Part shown: positions 34,607 through 46,477 of the stretch, piece by piece
Position numbering within the stretch: the stretch's first letter is position 1
Layout: every line of letters starts with the position of its first letter
Assembly: GCA_025677815.1 (NCBI GenBank)
Contig: JAIXMP010000023.1
Span: 558,001-622,000 of the forward strand
Length of the DNA stretch: 64,000 nt
Origin: Phascolomyces articulosus
Taxonomy: Eukaryota; Mucoromycota; Mucoromycetes; Mucorales; Lichtheimiaceae
Direction of reading: 5' to 3'
Program-made: the position numbers and the translations under genes
The notes under the pieces: generated by a model
The model's input: the letters and a program-made list of their open reading frames with translations, nothing else
Told to the model about the DNA's origin: nothing
Database searches by the model: none

Positions 34607-37180
34607 ATGTTGTCTTACGCAATTCGATCACCTACTATTAAAGTTGTCAACAGACGTCTTTTATTTCTATCGAGTATATATTCCTCTTGTTCTTCTCCAA
34701 GATTCCCACGCAACAAGTCTTTTTTATCCACCATGACAACACCTTCTCGTTTCCTTGCCGACGAATTTCCACCTTATTCTCGCCTTGAAGCAAAACCTTT
34801 TTTTGAATCCCTTTCGAATCGTGAAAAACACTATGCACATTACATGTCGCGTGCTTCTTTTGAAGGCACTCGTGTCATTGTAGCTCAAACCAATCCTAAT
34901 GCCATTCCCATTTATAACTTGATTCTTGATATCTTTCGTGATGAGGAAACAGGGGCTTTTATTAATGTTGAACAACTTGGTGAAAAGAGGTAAAGATATA
35001 AACGAACGGAAAGAAAGGTTGTTGTTGCTGTTCAACAATAAAAAAAAGGTACTCTTGTATTTACCCAATCTTTTGTTCTTTTTAGTGGTGTATCTAAAGA
35101 ATCATTTGAACAATTCTTACAATATTCTGCACAATTTCTTGGTAACCTGAGTAATTATAAATCATTTGGTGATGAAAAGTTTATTCCTCGTATCCCAGCT
35201 GAAGATTTTGAAAAGATTGTTCAAGCTGCAGGTAAACAGTTGACATCTGAAGTCAAACAAGAAATTTATAATGTGGAAAAGAACACACTTCTTGGTTTTC
35301 CCGAAGATGGTCATCTTTCTGGTTATTATTCTCAAGATATGACAAAGGCTGATATCCGACTTGTTCAAGAATTCCTCGAAGAACAACAAATTGAACCATT
35401 AAACACCAGGTATTTTAATAGTGGGGAAAATGTGGATGTTTTTTTTTAGTAGTAAGAGAGATTTTCACATATTAAACTCTTATTTTATCAATTCAAACAG
35501 AGTGTTTAAAACAGATGAAGGATATAAATTGGTGACAGCATCATCCAAAGTCGCTGAATCTCGAAAGTATACTTTGAATGATGGCAAACAGCTAGAAATT
35601 TCATTTGGTGACTTTCAAGAAGAAATGGCAAAGGTAGCTGAAAATATCCGGCAAGCTGCTGCTTATGGTGCCAATGAACATCAAACTGAAATGTGTGAAG
35701 CATACTATGAATCTTTTACCACTGGATCTGTAGAAGCTCATATGGAATCACAACGTCATTGGTTAAAGGACCTTGGACCTAATGTGGAAACAAATATCGG
35801 ATTTGTTGAAACTTATCGTGATCCACAAGGTAAAAAAAAATAGCCCGTTTTTTTTTTTTTTTTTTGTTGGGGTAGTGAAATATAAATATTTATCTCATTT
35901 CTCACTCCCAAAAAAAAAATATTAGGCGTTCGTGCTGAATGGGAAGGCTTTGTGGCAATGGTAAACAAAGAACAGACAATCAAGTTTGGCAACTTGGTTG
36001 ATCAAGCTCCTACATTTGTTTCACGATTACCATGGCCTTCCACTTTTGAACGTGAAACTATCAACAAACCCGATTTCACTTCTCTTGAAGTGTTGGCTTT
36101 TGCCACAGGGGGTGTTCCTGCTGGTATCAATATCCCCAACTATACCAATATTACTCAAGTGCTTGGCTCCAAGAATGTTTCTTTGGGTAATGTCATTTCA
36201 GCCCAATCCCCGGATGAAAAATTCCCCTTTATCAAAGAACAAGATCTTGATTTGTATCGCAAGTACCGTAATCCATCCTTTGAAGTGCAAGTGGGTACAC
36301 ACGAATTGGGTCATGGTACTGGAAAATTGTTTCACGAAGAATCCAATGGTGAATTCAATTTTGACAAGGATACAGTCACAAGTCCTCTTACCAATGAATT
36401 GATTCATTCATGGTATAAGCCCGGTCAGACATTCAATTCTACTTTCAAGGCTATTGCTAGCAGTTATGAAGAATGTCGAGCAGAATGCATTGCATTGACT
36501 TTGAGTCATCATCAGGATATTTTGGATATCTTTGGGTATAAGGGACAAGAAGCTGAAGATGTAGTTTATGTGATGTATTTAAATATGGCTAGAGCTGGTT
36601 TGATGGCATTGGAGTTTTATGATCCAGAGGCAAAGAAGGTAAAAAAAAGAGTTGTTTAATGATGAAAAAAAAGAGTTGCTTATGATGAAAAAAAAGAGTT
36701 GCTTATGATGAAAAAAAAAAGGATTCATTTGTTTTTTTTTTTTTGCTGACTTTTTTTAAAATGATATGATAATAGTGGGGTCAAGCACATATGCAGGGTA
36801 GATATGCTATCTTTAATGTCATGTTAAAGGCTGGTCAAGACTTTGTTACTATTGAAAAAACAGACAATCAAAGTTTAGAAATTAATATGGATCGATCCAA
36901 GATTCGCTCCGTGGGTGCTCCTGCTGTGGCGGACTTTTTGGCCAAACTTCAAATTTACAAGGCAACTGCTGATGAAAAACAAGGAACGGAATTCTATTTG
37001 GACGCTACGAGCGTACCTGAAGATTGGAAGGATATTAGAGAAACCGTATTACGTAGCAAGCAACCACGTAAGGTGTTTGTCCAAGGCAATACATTTATTG
37101 AAAATGATCAAGTCGTATTAAAAGAATACGAACCTTCTGCTATTGGCATGATTCAAAGCATGGTTGAACGTCGTGTTTAA
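34607..37180 (+). CDS. DPP3: Dipeptidyl peptidase III (family M49)
   Basis: Zinc exopeptidase releasing dipeptides from N-termini of oligopeptides, normally cytosolic. Five exons (34607-34989, 35086-35409, 35501-35829, 35926-36638, 36776-37180) give 717 aa. The zinc site is HELGH at about residues 471-475, followed by the second family motif EECRAE in SSYEECRAE. These match M49, except that the first motif is one Leu shorter than the usual HELLGH. Other signatures are GYYS, GGVPAGINIPNY and NEFNFD-like blocks. Two starts are possible: ATG 34607 adds a 42-residue Arg/Ser-rich, acid-free leader that resembles a mitochondrial presequence, while ATG 34733 (context ACCATG) gives the cytosolic 675-aa form. 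TBCB follows in tandem. Confidence 0.94.
36641..36720 (+). repeat. 23-bp tandem repeat in DPP3 intron 4
   Basis: Three copies of an A8-GAGTTGCTTATGATG unit (the first with GTTTAATGATG) plus a partial fourth A-run, starting two bases after the intron's GT. Its periodicity fills most of the intron before the T-rich acceptor region. Confidence 0.85.
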
Positions 37181-37505
37181 ATAATAAAAAAAATGCCCCT
37201 TTAATACATAACGATGTTGCTGATTTTTCTTATATATTTTAGCGTTATGAATTTGGGTTATTTTACATGTAAAATTAAATATGATGATGAATTTAAAATA
37301 TTATCTTATTTTAATAATAAGAAATTTCTCGCAAGTTCTATTGTATAAAGAAAATGCAAAGCTTTTTTTTTTTAGCAGTGCGACAGGAATATATCAACGT
37401 GCATGATGCCCAATTTTAAGTTTGCTTCTCAACTTGGAAAATGTATAAAACTCAACTGCCAAAGTTTAAACCACACCTCTCTTTATTTTTTTCATATAAT
37501 CCATC
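37181..37505. other. Intergenic region DPP3-TBCB
   Basis: A 325-bp spacer in a head-to-tail gene pair. It carries AATAAA-like sequences after the DPP3 stop and a pyrimidine-rich segment (CACACCTCTCTTTATTTTTTTC) before the TBCB ATG. Confidence 0.5.
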
Positions 37506-38345
37506 ATGTCTATTGTAACTGTCATTGTAACTACTCCTGAGAATATCAATGCTGAACGACGTCTTGATAAAGGATGGACCATTTTGGATCTTAAAGTATG
37601 TACTACCAATCCATTTCATTTTTTTTTGTCGAGATGTTTTGCCACCATGACGAATTTTTTTATCATTAAGGGTTTTTTCTTTTTCATAAATTGATGTTCT
37701 CACATTACTGAATAGTACAAATTAGAACCTATTACTGGTATTCCAGCGGATACACAGAAGCTTAGTTTATACCAAGGTGAATCCCTTGTTGGACCGATTG
37801 ACAATGACGAACGTATGGTAGGATCCTATCCTATCGAAGATTTTATGCGTCTCCATGTGATTGATACAAATCCAAACCGAATCAAAAACCAGTATACCGA
37901 CGTCTCCCTTGTTGAAAAATTCGAATTAACTGAAGATGAATACAATAAACGAGGGGACACCGTACGTGCATTCAAGGAACGTAATAAATTGGGTCGATTT
38001 TCGGATGAAGCCAAAGAACAAATGGAACAGTTTGCCAATGAAAACGAACGTGCTGCTACCACCATGAAACTAGGTGATCGTTGTGAAGTTGCTTTAACAG
38101 AAGATGCATTGAACCGAAGACGTGGTACGATCCGATTTATTGGTACCACTGAATTCCAACCTGGTGTATGGGTTGGTGTTCAATATGATGAGCCGTTGGG
38201 GAAAAATGATGGCAGTGTTCAAGGTACTCGGTATTTTACATGTCCTAAAAACTATGGTGCTTTTGTTCGTCCTACCAAGGTTACTGTGGGTGATTTCCCA
38301 GAAGAAGATTTGATGTTGACCGATGATGAATTGGAGGAAATGTAA
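37506..38345 (+). CDS. TBCB: Tubulin-folding cofactor B
   Basis: Cytosolic chaperone that captures alpha-tubulin after CCT and passes it to cofactor E (yeast Alf1, fission yeast Alp11). Two exons (37506-37595, 37716-38345) give 239 aa. The N-terminal ubiquitin-like domain (about 1-85) starts IVTVIVTTPENI. A charged coiled region follows. The C-terminal CAP-Gly domain (about 165-215) has GTIRFIGTTEFQPGVWVGVQ, GKNDGSVQG and YFTCPKNYGAFVRP, with the GKNDG groove intact. The chain ends in an acidic DDELEEM tail, like the EEY/DEI-type ends of this family. Intron GTATGT...TAG splits the UBL domain. Length and architecture are standard. Confidence 0.96.
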
Positions 38346-39590
38346 AAAAAAGAGTTATTTAGTAAAAAAAAAAATTAATCATTTCAATAATACGTGTTGT
38401 AAATAGTCATGTTATTTTTTTATTTCATGAGAGATTCAATTGATTACAAGGGGGAGGGGTTGGAGGATTATTTATAAGGGAATGTCATAAAAAATAGTGT
38501 GTTTTGTGGTATTATTATATATAAAATCGTTATTGACTAATTTTAATTTCATCCAATTACTGCCATTTTTAAAGTAGTCTTCACATCAGTTCTAGCAAAG
38601 CAATCCATTATATTGTATGCAGTATATATTAATAGACCTTCGTTGTTATGTTGTTTTATATCTTTACATGGTTCTTAGAATACCTGGAAATACAAATATA
38701 TAAGCATATAGTAATTACGTATAGTATAAGCTTTTAATTATATTATATAACCAGTGCGGTGATCAGTCAAATACATGCAGGAATCTACTATTTATATCAT
38801 GATTGAGGGGGACGAAATGATTTAAAAAGGAAAGATAGAGAGGATATACTTATATAAATCTTAGTATTTCTTATATATACGTTATCATCATCATTGTGAC
38901 GCCACAAAATACTTGCGTCATTTTTCATTGTTACTGCTATGATGTGCTATTCCAAAAGCTAATACGTGACGGAAGACAGGCGGATGTTTTTATGCATATG
39001 GTAGCGGATTATTTTATTTTGTTGTATGGTCATATTCGTTAGCAAGTCCGCTGCAAGATAAATACTTTTGGTTCTGATACAGCAGTTATACAGAAAAGAA
39101 GATAAGCAATAAAGTACAAGTTTGTTTGGAGAATGCGAAGAACGCCGCATCAACATAATAAAGCGATAGACAATTTTTATCATTTCCTGGTCACCAACAA
39201 AACCATTCTAGAGTATGATATATTTGAATTTCATTATTCGTAGCAATATAACAAAGTAGTGATTATATAGGGTTCTGTATAGTGATTATCAGTACTTTTA
39301 CTTGTACACTAATGATGAGCATAATTGTAATCGCTATCCCATACTGCATCAAACCAAGTCAATATTTTGGTTTATGCATTTAGTTGTTTTCAGGGACATG
39401 ATAAAACATGCAATATCATGAAGTTAACATACGAGTGGACTTCTGGCTTATGTATTTTAAAAAATAATGTATAAATACATCTCGCGTTGTATCTCTTCTT
39501 TTGTATAAGACATTCTTAATACTATATATCACTCCATTATAAAAATTCAAAAAAAAGGCTTGTACTCTTACTCAACAGAAGGAGATAAAT
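38346..39590. other. Intergenic region
   Basis: 3' flank of TBCB and upstream flank of the methyltransferase pseudogene. A TATA-like GTATAAATAC sits near 39468, about 120 bp before the old start codon. No gene is supported. Confidence 0.5.
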
Positions 39591-40924
39591 ATGATAATAA
39601 TTAATGACAAACCAATATTATATAAACACCAAAGGACAAAAACTAATCTTGCACAGGATAATAGCGAAGATAGTGAACACCATTATCTTCTGTATAGTAA
39701 TGAACAACAAGGTATAAAAGAGTATTTATTTCTGTTACGTAGTTTTATCTATGAATATGATAAAATAATCATAATAGATTTTTTTTCACTGCTTGTGTTC
39801 AATGAAAAGAATTTGTTCGACTTAACAAACTACAAGAATTAACAAAATTGGCATGTGATGATAATTTCGCTTCACCCGTGGAAGAGCAATTAGATGAAGG
39901 AACCACGTATTAGAACCTGGTTGTGGACCTGGCGCATGGACTTCAGATATTGAGTAAACAATATCCATGCTCTACATTTCATGGATATGACATCTCACCA
40001 AGTTTTGCCTCACAAGAAAAGAGCAAACCTGAAAACACCTTCTTTGGATTATACAATGTCATGAAACCTTTGCCATTTCCCGACGGTATGTTTGGTCTTA
40101 TTCATCAGAGATGTTTATTACAGCTATTCCCACTCATAAATGGCAAACAGTGGTAGGTAATCTCATGCGCGTCGTTAAACCTGGTGGATGACTTGAATTA
40201 CATAAAGCATTATTTTCTGATATCATTCAATGTGGACTAAAATATGGTAGATTGACTCAAGCATGCATGTTTTTATTTTTACATCGGAAAAATTAGAGAA
40301 CAGTCTTATAGTAACAGCAACAATAAAAAAAAAGAAAACAAAAATGATTTGACTTACTTATATCCACATAAATATCAAGTTATGGACGGTTCCATGAAAA
40401 AAGAAATAAGCCTCTCATTTTATAGAGAATTGGAGCACTATTTGATCAATGCAGGAGCGATCAATGTAAAAGTTAAAATATTTGCACTTCCACTTGGTCA
40501 CAAAGGTGAAATCGGCGAATTTTGGTAAATTTAAACGATAGTTTATCGCTTTATTTCTTTCTTCAGCAGTAACATGTAATTATATCACTATACATAAAGT
40601 CAATTTTCTTAAATCTTAATTATTCACTTAACAATACTAATAGCGCACATATATATAGTGTCTATTCAAAGCATATATAAATAACTAACGAATCTCCATT
40701 TCTTATTATGTCATTTATTAGGTGCCAAAAAAAACACATTCCAAGTATTCCGGAACCAATTCAGGTCGATGATTATTGAACGCTTCCCAGAGTTTAAGGA
40801 TCCAAACGAATTTGAACGTGCATTAGATGAAGCTACAGAGGAGTGCATCAAGTACAAAACTTCAATGATGGTGTATCGGTTTTATGGGCAAAAGCCTAAT
40901 AAGGAGGATGATGGTACTAAGTAA
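39591..40924 (+). pseudogene. Broken SAM-dependent methyltransferase
   Basis: Class I methyltransferase remnant. It begins with an intact-looking first exon (ATG 39591, ending YSNEQQ before a GTATAA donor). The SAM-binding motif LEPGCGPGAWT near 39915 is in a different frame from the preceding NFASPVEEQLDEG and the following KQYPCSTFHGYDIS. Another shift separates GLIHQR from FITAIPTHKWQTVV near 40110. The post-I motif then reads VVKPGG followed by TGA (40189-40191), where the family has Trp. A last piece (FRSMIIERFPEFKD...MVYRFYG) ends at 40924. At least three frameshifts and one nonsense change are visible. The old TATA region and exon order remain, so decay looks fairly recent. Confidence 0.85.
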
Positions 40925-41933
40925 GATGATATATTGGTTCAACTTGAGAATAGTGTATATACTAGCTACCTGGATACGTTTTTGTTTCCTTTCTATATTT
41001 ACACACCCTTCCTACACTGCTTTTATATTTACCAAATATTCTATTTGGTATCTGTCATTCATTATCTTTTTTTTTTTTCAATTTTCGAATATTTCACACA
41101 ATAAATAGTAAAATGTAAGACATGCATATGTTAAGAAACGAATAATATTGTAGTATAATAGTCGCATACAATTTGAGTCAACAAAAAAGATAGAAGAAAA
41201 ATAATAATTATAGCAGTGGGATTCGTTGTTTATTAGAATACTACATTGCATTTGATAAATTTACTCGATTGTCAGTAACAAGAGAGCCTGAACTGTATAT
41301 GATAAAAAGCAGGGTGTGTCAATATCAAAGTAGTTCATAAGTTACTGTCATTTGATAAAAGTGACAATAGTGCTAATACAACTTATGGTACGCTGTAAAT
41401 GCTTTCCTCCCTATTATGTTATTATATAATTGTTATTTACCATCGTTCATTTATTTGTAAACTGATTTACACAAATTATATGAAATATCAGCAGGGATAA
41501 CATTTATATATATCAACTGTACCATGAGCAATGCCTAAAATATGATAATTAGTCCCTTTGCATAAAAGAACACATTAAAGGGTGACGATTACACAAAAAG
41601 GTTGATTTCAAGCACATTTTCTCCAGTTAGTAATCGATAAATTGTGTTTTTTTTTCTTTTGCTTCCAACTTAAATATTCATTAATCAAGCACTTTTATTG
41701 ATAAAAAGAGCCAACAGAACACATGTTTTTTTTTTCTCAAACAACCATTATCTATGATACGCAGTATGTTTTTAATTTATCGTTGTATAATGTTTTATAT
41801 AAATAAAAGGGAGGATGTAAAGATTCATTTACTCTTGTTGCCGTTTCTTATTGACTATTTTCTTGATTTAATATATTTTATCACGTATTATACAACTATA
41901 AAACAAAAGCAATACCAACATTAAACAAGGAAA
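40925..41933. other. Intergenic region
   Basis: Contains the 3' flank of the pseudogene and the upstream region of the next gene. No coding signal. Confidence 0.5.
41795..41811 (+). promoter_or_regulatory. TATA-like element upstream of the hypothetical gene
   Basis: TTATATAAATAAAAGG lies about 125 bp before the ATG at 41934, with a CTCTTGTTGCC pyrimidine-rich stretch between. Function is inferred from position. Confidence 0.4.
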
Positions 41934-42991
41934 ATGACTGGTACTAGGCTAGAACTGCCAGGTGTGAAGCGTTACTACGAATTTCCAGATTGGCGCTTTT
42001 CACCCACTGATCAAGTCTTGCTGTTCAATTTTAAGAATGATCTGGAAAAAGAAGATACAGGCATCGAGATTATCGCCGAAAGATTTGGAAAAGGCAGTAT
42101 TGCAGGTGCACGAAAACTTTGTCATAATCAATTCTCAAAACAGCAATGGCTTGTTATTGAAGTCTTGTTTGCATCTGCCTCAGTCCGACGTGAAGCAATT
42201 CGTTATGGCGTTTGTTACAATAACAAACAGTATAGAGCAATCACAACATGTAATCAACGCTCGTCGTGTACTGCTTTTTCAATTACCGGCATGCCTATAC
42301 AAAAACAAGAAGAGGCATTAAAATTTGCCAAACAGCGTGTTGAAGCAATACTGGAACAGTATGCACCACCAGCAACTATATCGTCCTCTTCCTCCTCATC
42401 AGCATCGTTGAATAATAGTAACAAAAAAGGTCACAGCACCAAAAATAACAACAATGAAAGCCACGAGAAACAGAGTTCTTTAGCAACAACAGTTCTTCAA
42501 ATCCAACATATTTGGCTGCATACCAACAATCGAGGGATATACAATGGTTGTGGTACTGTTATCCTCGATGGATACACTTCTTCTCTAAAAGAAAATAGAG
42601 ATGGTGCGTTGGCTCGATATACTGATGCAAAGACCTATCCATTGATGGCCATGCATATTCGACATTGTCGAATGTATTGTTCAACCTGTCGAACTTTGAA
42701 TCATCATGCAACAGAAGACTGCATTGGTGAGCAAAATTATGATTTTTATGACGAAGAAGCATATGATCACTCTTTTAATGACGGAAGATCATCGATGGAT
42801 AACAATGGTGATGACATGGCTAGTATTACTAGTAGTACTTGTAGTACTATGGCTGCTGAAGCATCTTATGATGTAATTGGTAAGTATAATATTGTCTACT
42901 ATTATTGTAAAAATAAACGCAAAAAAAGTCAATAATTATCATATTATTTATCAATTAATATTATCATCATATAGATCCTTTTGAATCTTGA
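41934..42991 (+). CDS. Hypothetical protein with CCHC-like motif
   Basis: Two exons (41934-42879, 42975-42991) give 320 aa; the last exon adds only DPFES and the stop. No family is recognised. The N-terminal third (LELPGVKRYYEFPDWRFSP through the WLVIEVLFASASVRREAI region) looks folded. A Ser/Asn/Lys-rich linker lies at about 150-185. The second folded part ends with CRMYCSTCRTLNHHATEDC, a CxxC followed by HH and C that resembles a retroviral-type zinc knuckle with altered spacing. The tail is acidic and Ser-rich. It could bind nucleic acid, or be a domesticated or lineage-specific protein; neither can be decided here. A TATA-like element precedes it. Coding status is firm from length, codon use and start. 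Confidence 0.8.
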
Positions 42992-44050
42992 ATAAACAGG
43001 AGTAGATGATGCTGGTGAATTATGCAGTTTACTTTTTTTTTTCTTTGGAATATTACTTCCGTTCTTTGCGTCTCTTTTAATTGAAAATAACAATATACAT
43101 ATGACGAATATTTGCTCTTATTCTTTTATCATTTCTTTTATCCTGTTTTCCCATATAGCAGTTTTTTGAAATAAAGTTTTTTCTTGATAAAATATCTTTA
43201 TTTGTTTGCATAATGATAAAAAATTACTACTGATTAATATTAATGTCATATGAAATGGCAACGTTATTGTGTTGTATATATTATAACAATATTGAAATGC
43301 TTAATTTTAGGGGAACTAGGTAGAGAAATATCCTATGTAGGGACAAAAGGATGAATAATTTGCTAAAAAAATTTTTTCTTCTGTCAAAATTAAATAATAA
43401 TGTGGCAAAAATGATGAACTGAGAAGGCCTCGAACCCAATTTTTTCTTTTTTGGGGGGAGGAAGGAAGGAGGGGAATAGTGCTTTAGAGAGAGAAAAGAA
43501 AGATATGTGGTATTATATATGCAGTTCAAACTTTGATTTTTATATAGCCGGGGACATGCAAAAGATATAGGAATAAAAACCAATGAGAAAAATGCTTGCT
43601 TAAGGCTTAGTTTATACATCTTTCTATTATTGATCTAATACTATTTATTTTCCGTATAATGGGGTCAAGAAAATTAACATATTCATGTAATTTCTACGAA
43701 GTACAACAGCAGTATTAGACTAAATGATTAGCATTCTTCTTTCATTTATTATATTAGAACTAGTAATGATGGATGATTGGTTTTAATACTGATACTTGTA
43801 AATAATGCATGATCTCTTAAAGTAATACAAACTCAACTATATATTATATTTTAATACATGTCAAAATATGACGAATCAAGAAGATGATGATGCATACATA
43901 GTAAGCTGCTAGTCATCATGTTACATTAAGTTGCGGAGCCTGTTGGAATTTTCAGGCGCTTGCAATAAAGAGAGGGAAACTGTACCTTTATTTCTTTTTT
44001 ATACCTTTTTTTTTTTTTTAAAAAAAACAACTTCAACTAAAACATAAACG
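42992..44050. other. Intergenic region
   Basis: No gene supported. A T13-A7 junction lies at 44009-44028, right before the next start codon. A tRNA B-box look-alike at 43424-43436 (minus strand) lacks the rest of a tRNA. Confidence 0.5.
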
Positions 44051-45266
44051 ATGGACAATGTAACTCAACAATCATTATTAGAAAGAAAAAAGAGGAGGAA
44101 ATGGAATTTGAATTAGAAACTTACCCATTTATAATGAAAAAAATAAATAAATAGTTACGACGCTATAGTACTGCCAGCAATTCCAACACGTCTCCATTAT
44201 CTCGTCGTTCAAGTTTAGCAGCAACCAACAACACAGCCAATAATAACAATTCTAATAGTAATAATAGCCCTACAACTCGAAAATCCAGTGTTACTTCATT
44301 GTTCAGCCGAACACGTAATGTTGCGCGACTTGGTAAACGTCCGGTACCTCCTGCTGCAACAAGTTCTAATGCCGATATATTTGAAGAGGATGAGAATGGT
44401 GCATCTGAACCTAAATCACCTCGTTTAACCTATGAATATTTTAAACGATATGAATTAATGACTGAATTGTAAGGGTTTTTTTCCTTGTTAATTTTTTTAT
44501 GATATATAAAACGTTCTTTTCATTCATTCATGAAGGGTTATTATACTAAACTATGTTTATAAAATTTAGTATCAATTTACGAAATCCAAGCCATTGTCCA
44601 TTAGGTGTTTATGTTATGCCTTCCACTGATAATTTAAATGGTATATACTCCTATTATTATTACATATCATCTTATTATGAGTCTCCAATAACTAATACGA
44701 TATGATAGTGTGGTATGGTGTATTATTTGTTCATAAAGGATACTATCGCTCAGGTGTCTTCAAATTCCGAATGACTATCCCTGATAGTTATCCCAATCAT
44801 CCACCTTCTGTGACATTTATGACGGATATGTTTCATCCCTTGGTCGATGTTCATGGTAACTTATCTATTTCACAACAATTTCCCACTTGGCGACCTTATC
44901 AAGACTATATATTCCACGTATTACATTATATGAAGAATATATTTAAAAAAGTGGTTTTGGATGGATTAGTGGATAAGCATTGTCTCAACAAAGAAGCCTA
45001 TCGATTGTAAGTTTTTTTTTCTTTAAAAAAATAGCCATTTAATGTGCATGCGTGTTTTCTAACAATCTGGTTTTTTTGTTTATCTTAGATATCGAACGGA
45101 TATCACTGTATTTAGTAAATTAGCACAACAATGCGCCCAGCTTTCTATCACAGAATCTTACCTATTCGATCATTTCCCTGACAACAACTTAATCAAATTT
45201 TCTCCACTTAGTGAAGCTAAATTTGATGAACTCAAAGCACAAATATTAAGCAGTAATTTGGAATAA
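44051..45266 (+). CDS. AKTIP/FTS-like inactive E2 (UEV) protein
   Basis: Homologue of Fused Toes (AKTIP; FtsA in Aspergillus), part of the FTS-Hook-FHIP complex that links dynein to early endosomes. Five exons (44051-44059, 44155-44468, 44570-44640, 44709-45006, 45089-45266) give 289 aa. After a Ser/Asn-rich N-terminus comes the UBC-fold: CPLGVYVMPS, VWYGVLFVHKGYYRSGVFKF, IPDSYPNHPPSVTF and FHPLVDVHGNL. The position where active E2s carry Cys reads SISQQFPTW, so it is catalytically dead, as in AKTIP. The first coding exon would be only nine bases (MDN), chosen because it reaches exon 2 in phase with a GTAACT donor. A start elsewhere is possible. Confidence 0.85.
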
Positions 45267-45407
45267 TACATAAGTCCCCTCTTCCTTTTTTATACATACT
45301 CTTCTTCTCCTTCTCCTATTATATATATGACTACAACATACAAACAAACGAACAAACCAAACCTATTATTTGTATATGGAACAAGAAACACTTTTATTAT
45401 TATATTA

Positions 45408-46442
45408 TTACTTTTTTTCTTCTACAATATCATCTTCATTATTTACACCTTTTGATATACGTGTGATAACCTTATTTTTTGAAGGATGAGGAAATAAATC
45501 ACCCCATGCAGCTTTACGAGCATCTCTATACGGGATTTTACCTTGTGATTTTGGAATAACCATTCTCTGAATTTCTCCTATAAGAATAATATTTGTTCAT
45601 GTTTAAGAACTTCTTGTTCTTTCTCTGTCATTTATATTTTTCTTTCGTTCTCCTGAATTCATCTACAATACCTTCTTTGGCACAAACATCCATGACAACG
45701 TGTCCATGCTTTTTAAGAGGAGGTTGGACTAAACGAGGCCATGAAAAGGCAACCTTTGAAAAATTATCATCGTGATCACCGTTCTTTTCATTTTTATCAA
45801 CATGCTTTAATTCTGCTTTTGGTCTTGATCCTCGCCTTAAGATGACATAGGCATATTTTGAATCTTCAGAATGAAATTTGGAATGTTTTGTTTTCATCTA
45901 TTATATAAAAGTTAGATGTTAAGTATGCCTCCATGATAATCAATAATTTTCTCTAGTAGATAAGACTCTCTTTTTTTTAACACCAATATTATCAAAAATT
46001 TACCAGAAATGGTGGTCGTTGAACCCTTTGTGAAAAATGACACCAGAATGAATCTGGCTTTGCTTCTGGTGAATACAATAAGGGACAGGGTCCATCATGC
46101 GGGCACTTTTGAAAAAAAAAGACAATTAGTTATTAAGGAGGAGAATATTTTTTATATATGAATATTCGAAATATTCTCATATTATGCTATATACAAATAT
46201 CTCCTCTCCTTCTCATATATACAACTCCACGCTCTCCTCTTCCATTCTCAACTCTTTTCTTATAGAGAAAAATATGAATATATAACTTACTGGTGCTACC
46301 ACATGTACTTCATCTCTATATTGATCTAAAATCCATTGCCTAGCGCGAGCAATATTTGAAAATCCAATAGGTGTACCTCGATCAATAAGTACCTGAGTAA
46401 GTTGATTTATGATTAAGAATAAAAAAAAAGTCAATTAAAAAG

Positions 46443-46477
<35 letters not shown>

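Noticed and set aside
43424..43436. tRNA B-box look-alike on the minus strand (GGTTCGAGGCC)
   Set aside because: The flanking bases do not form a T-arm stem, and no A-box, anticodon stem or acceptor stem is found nearby.
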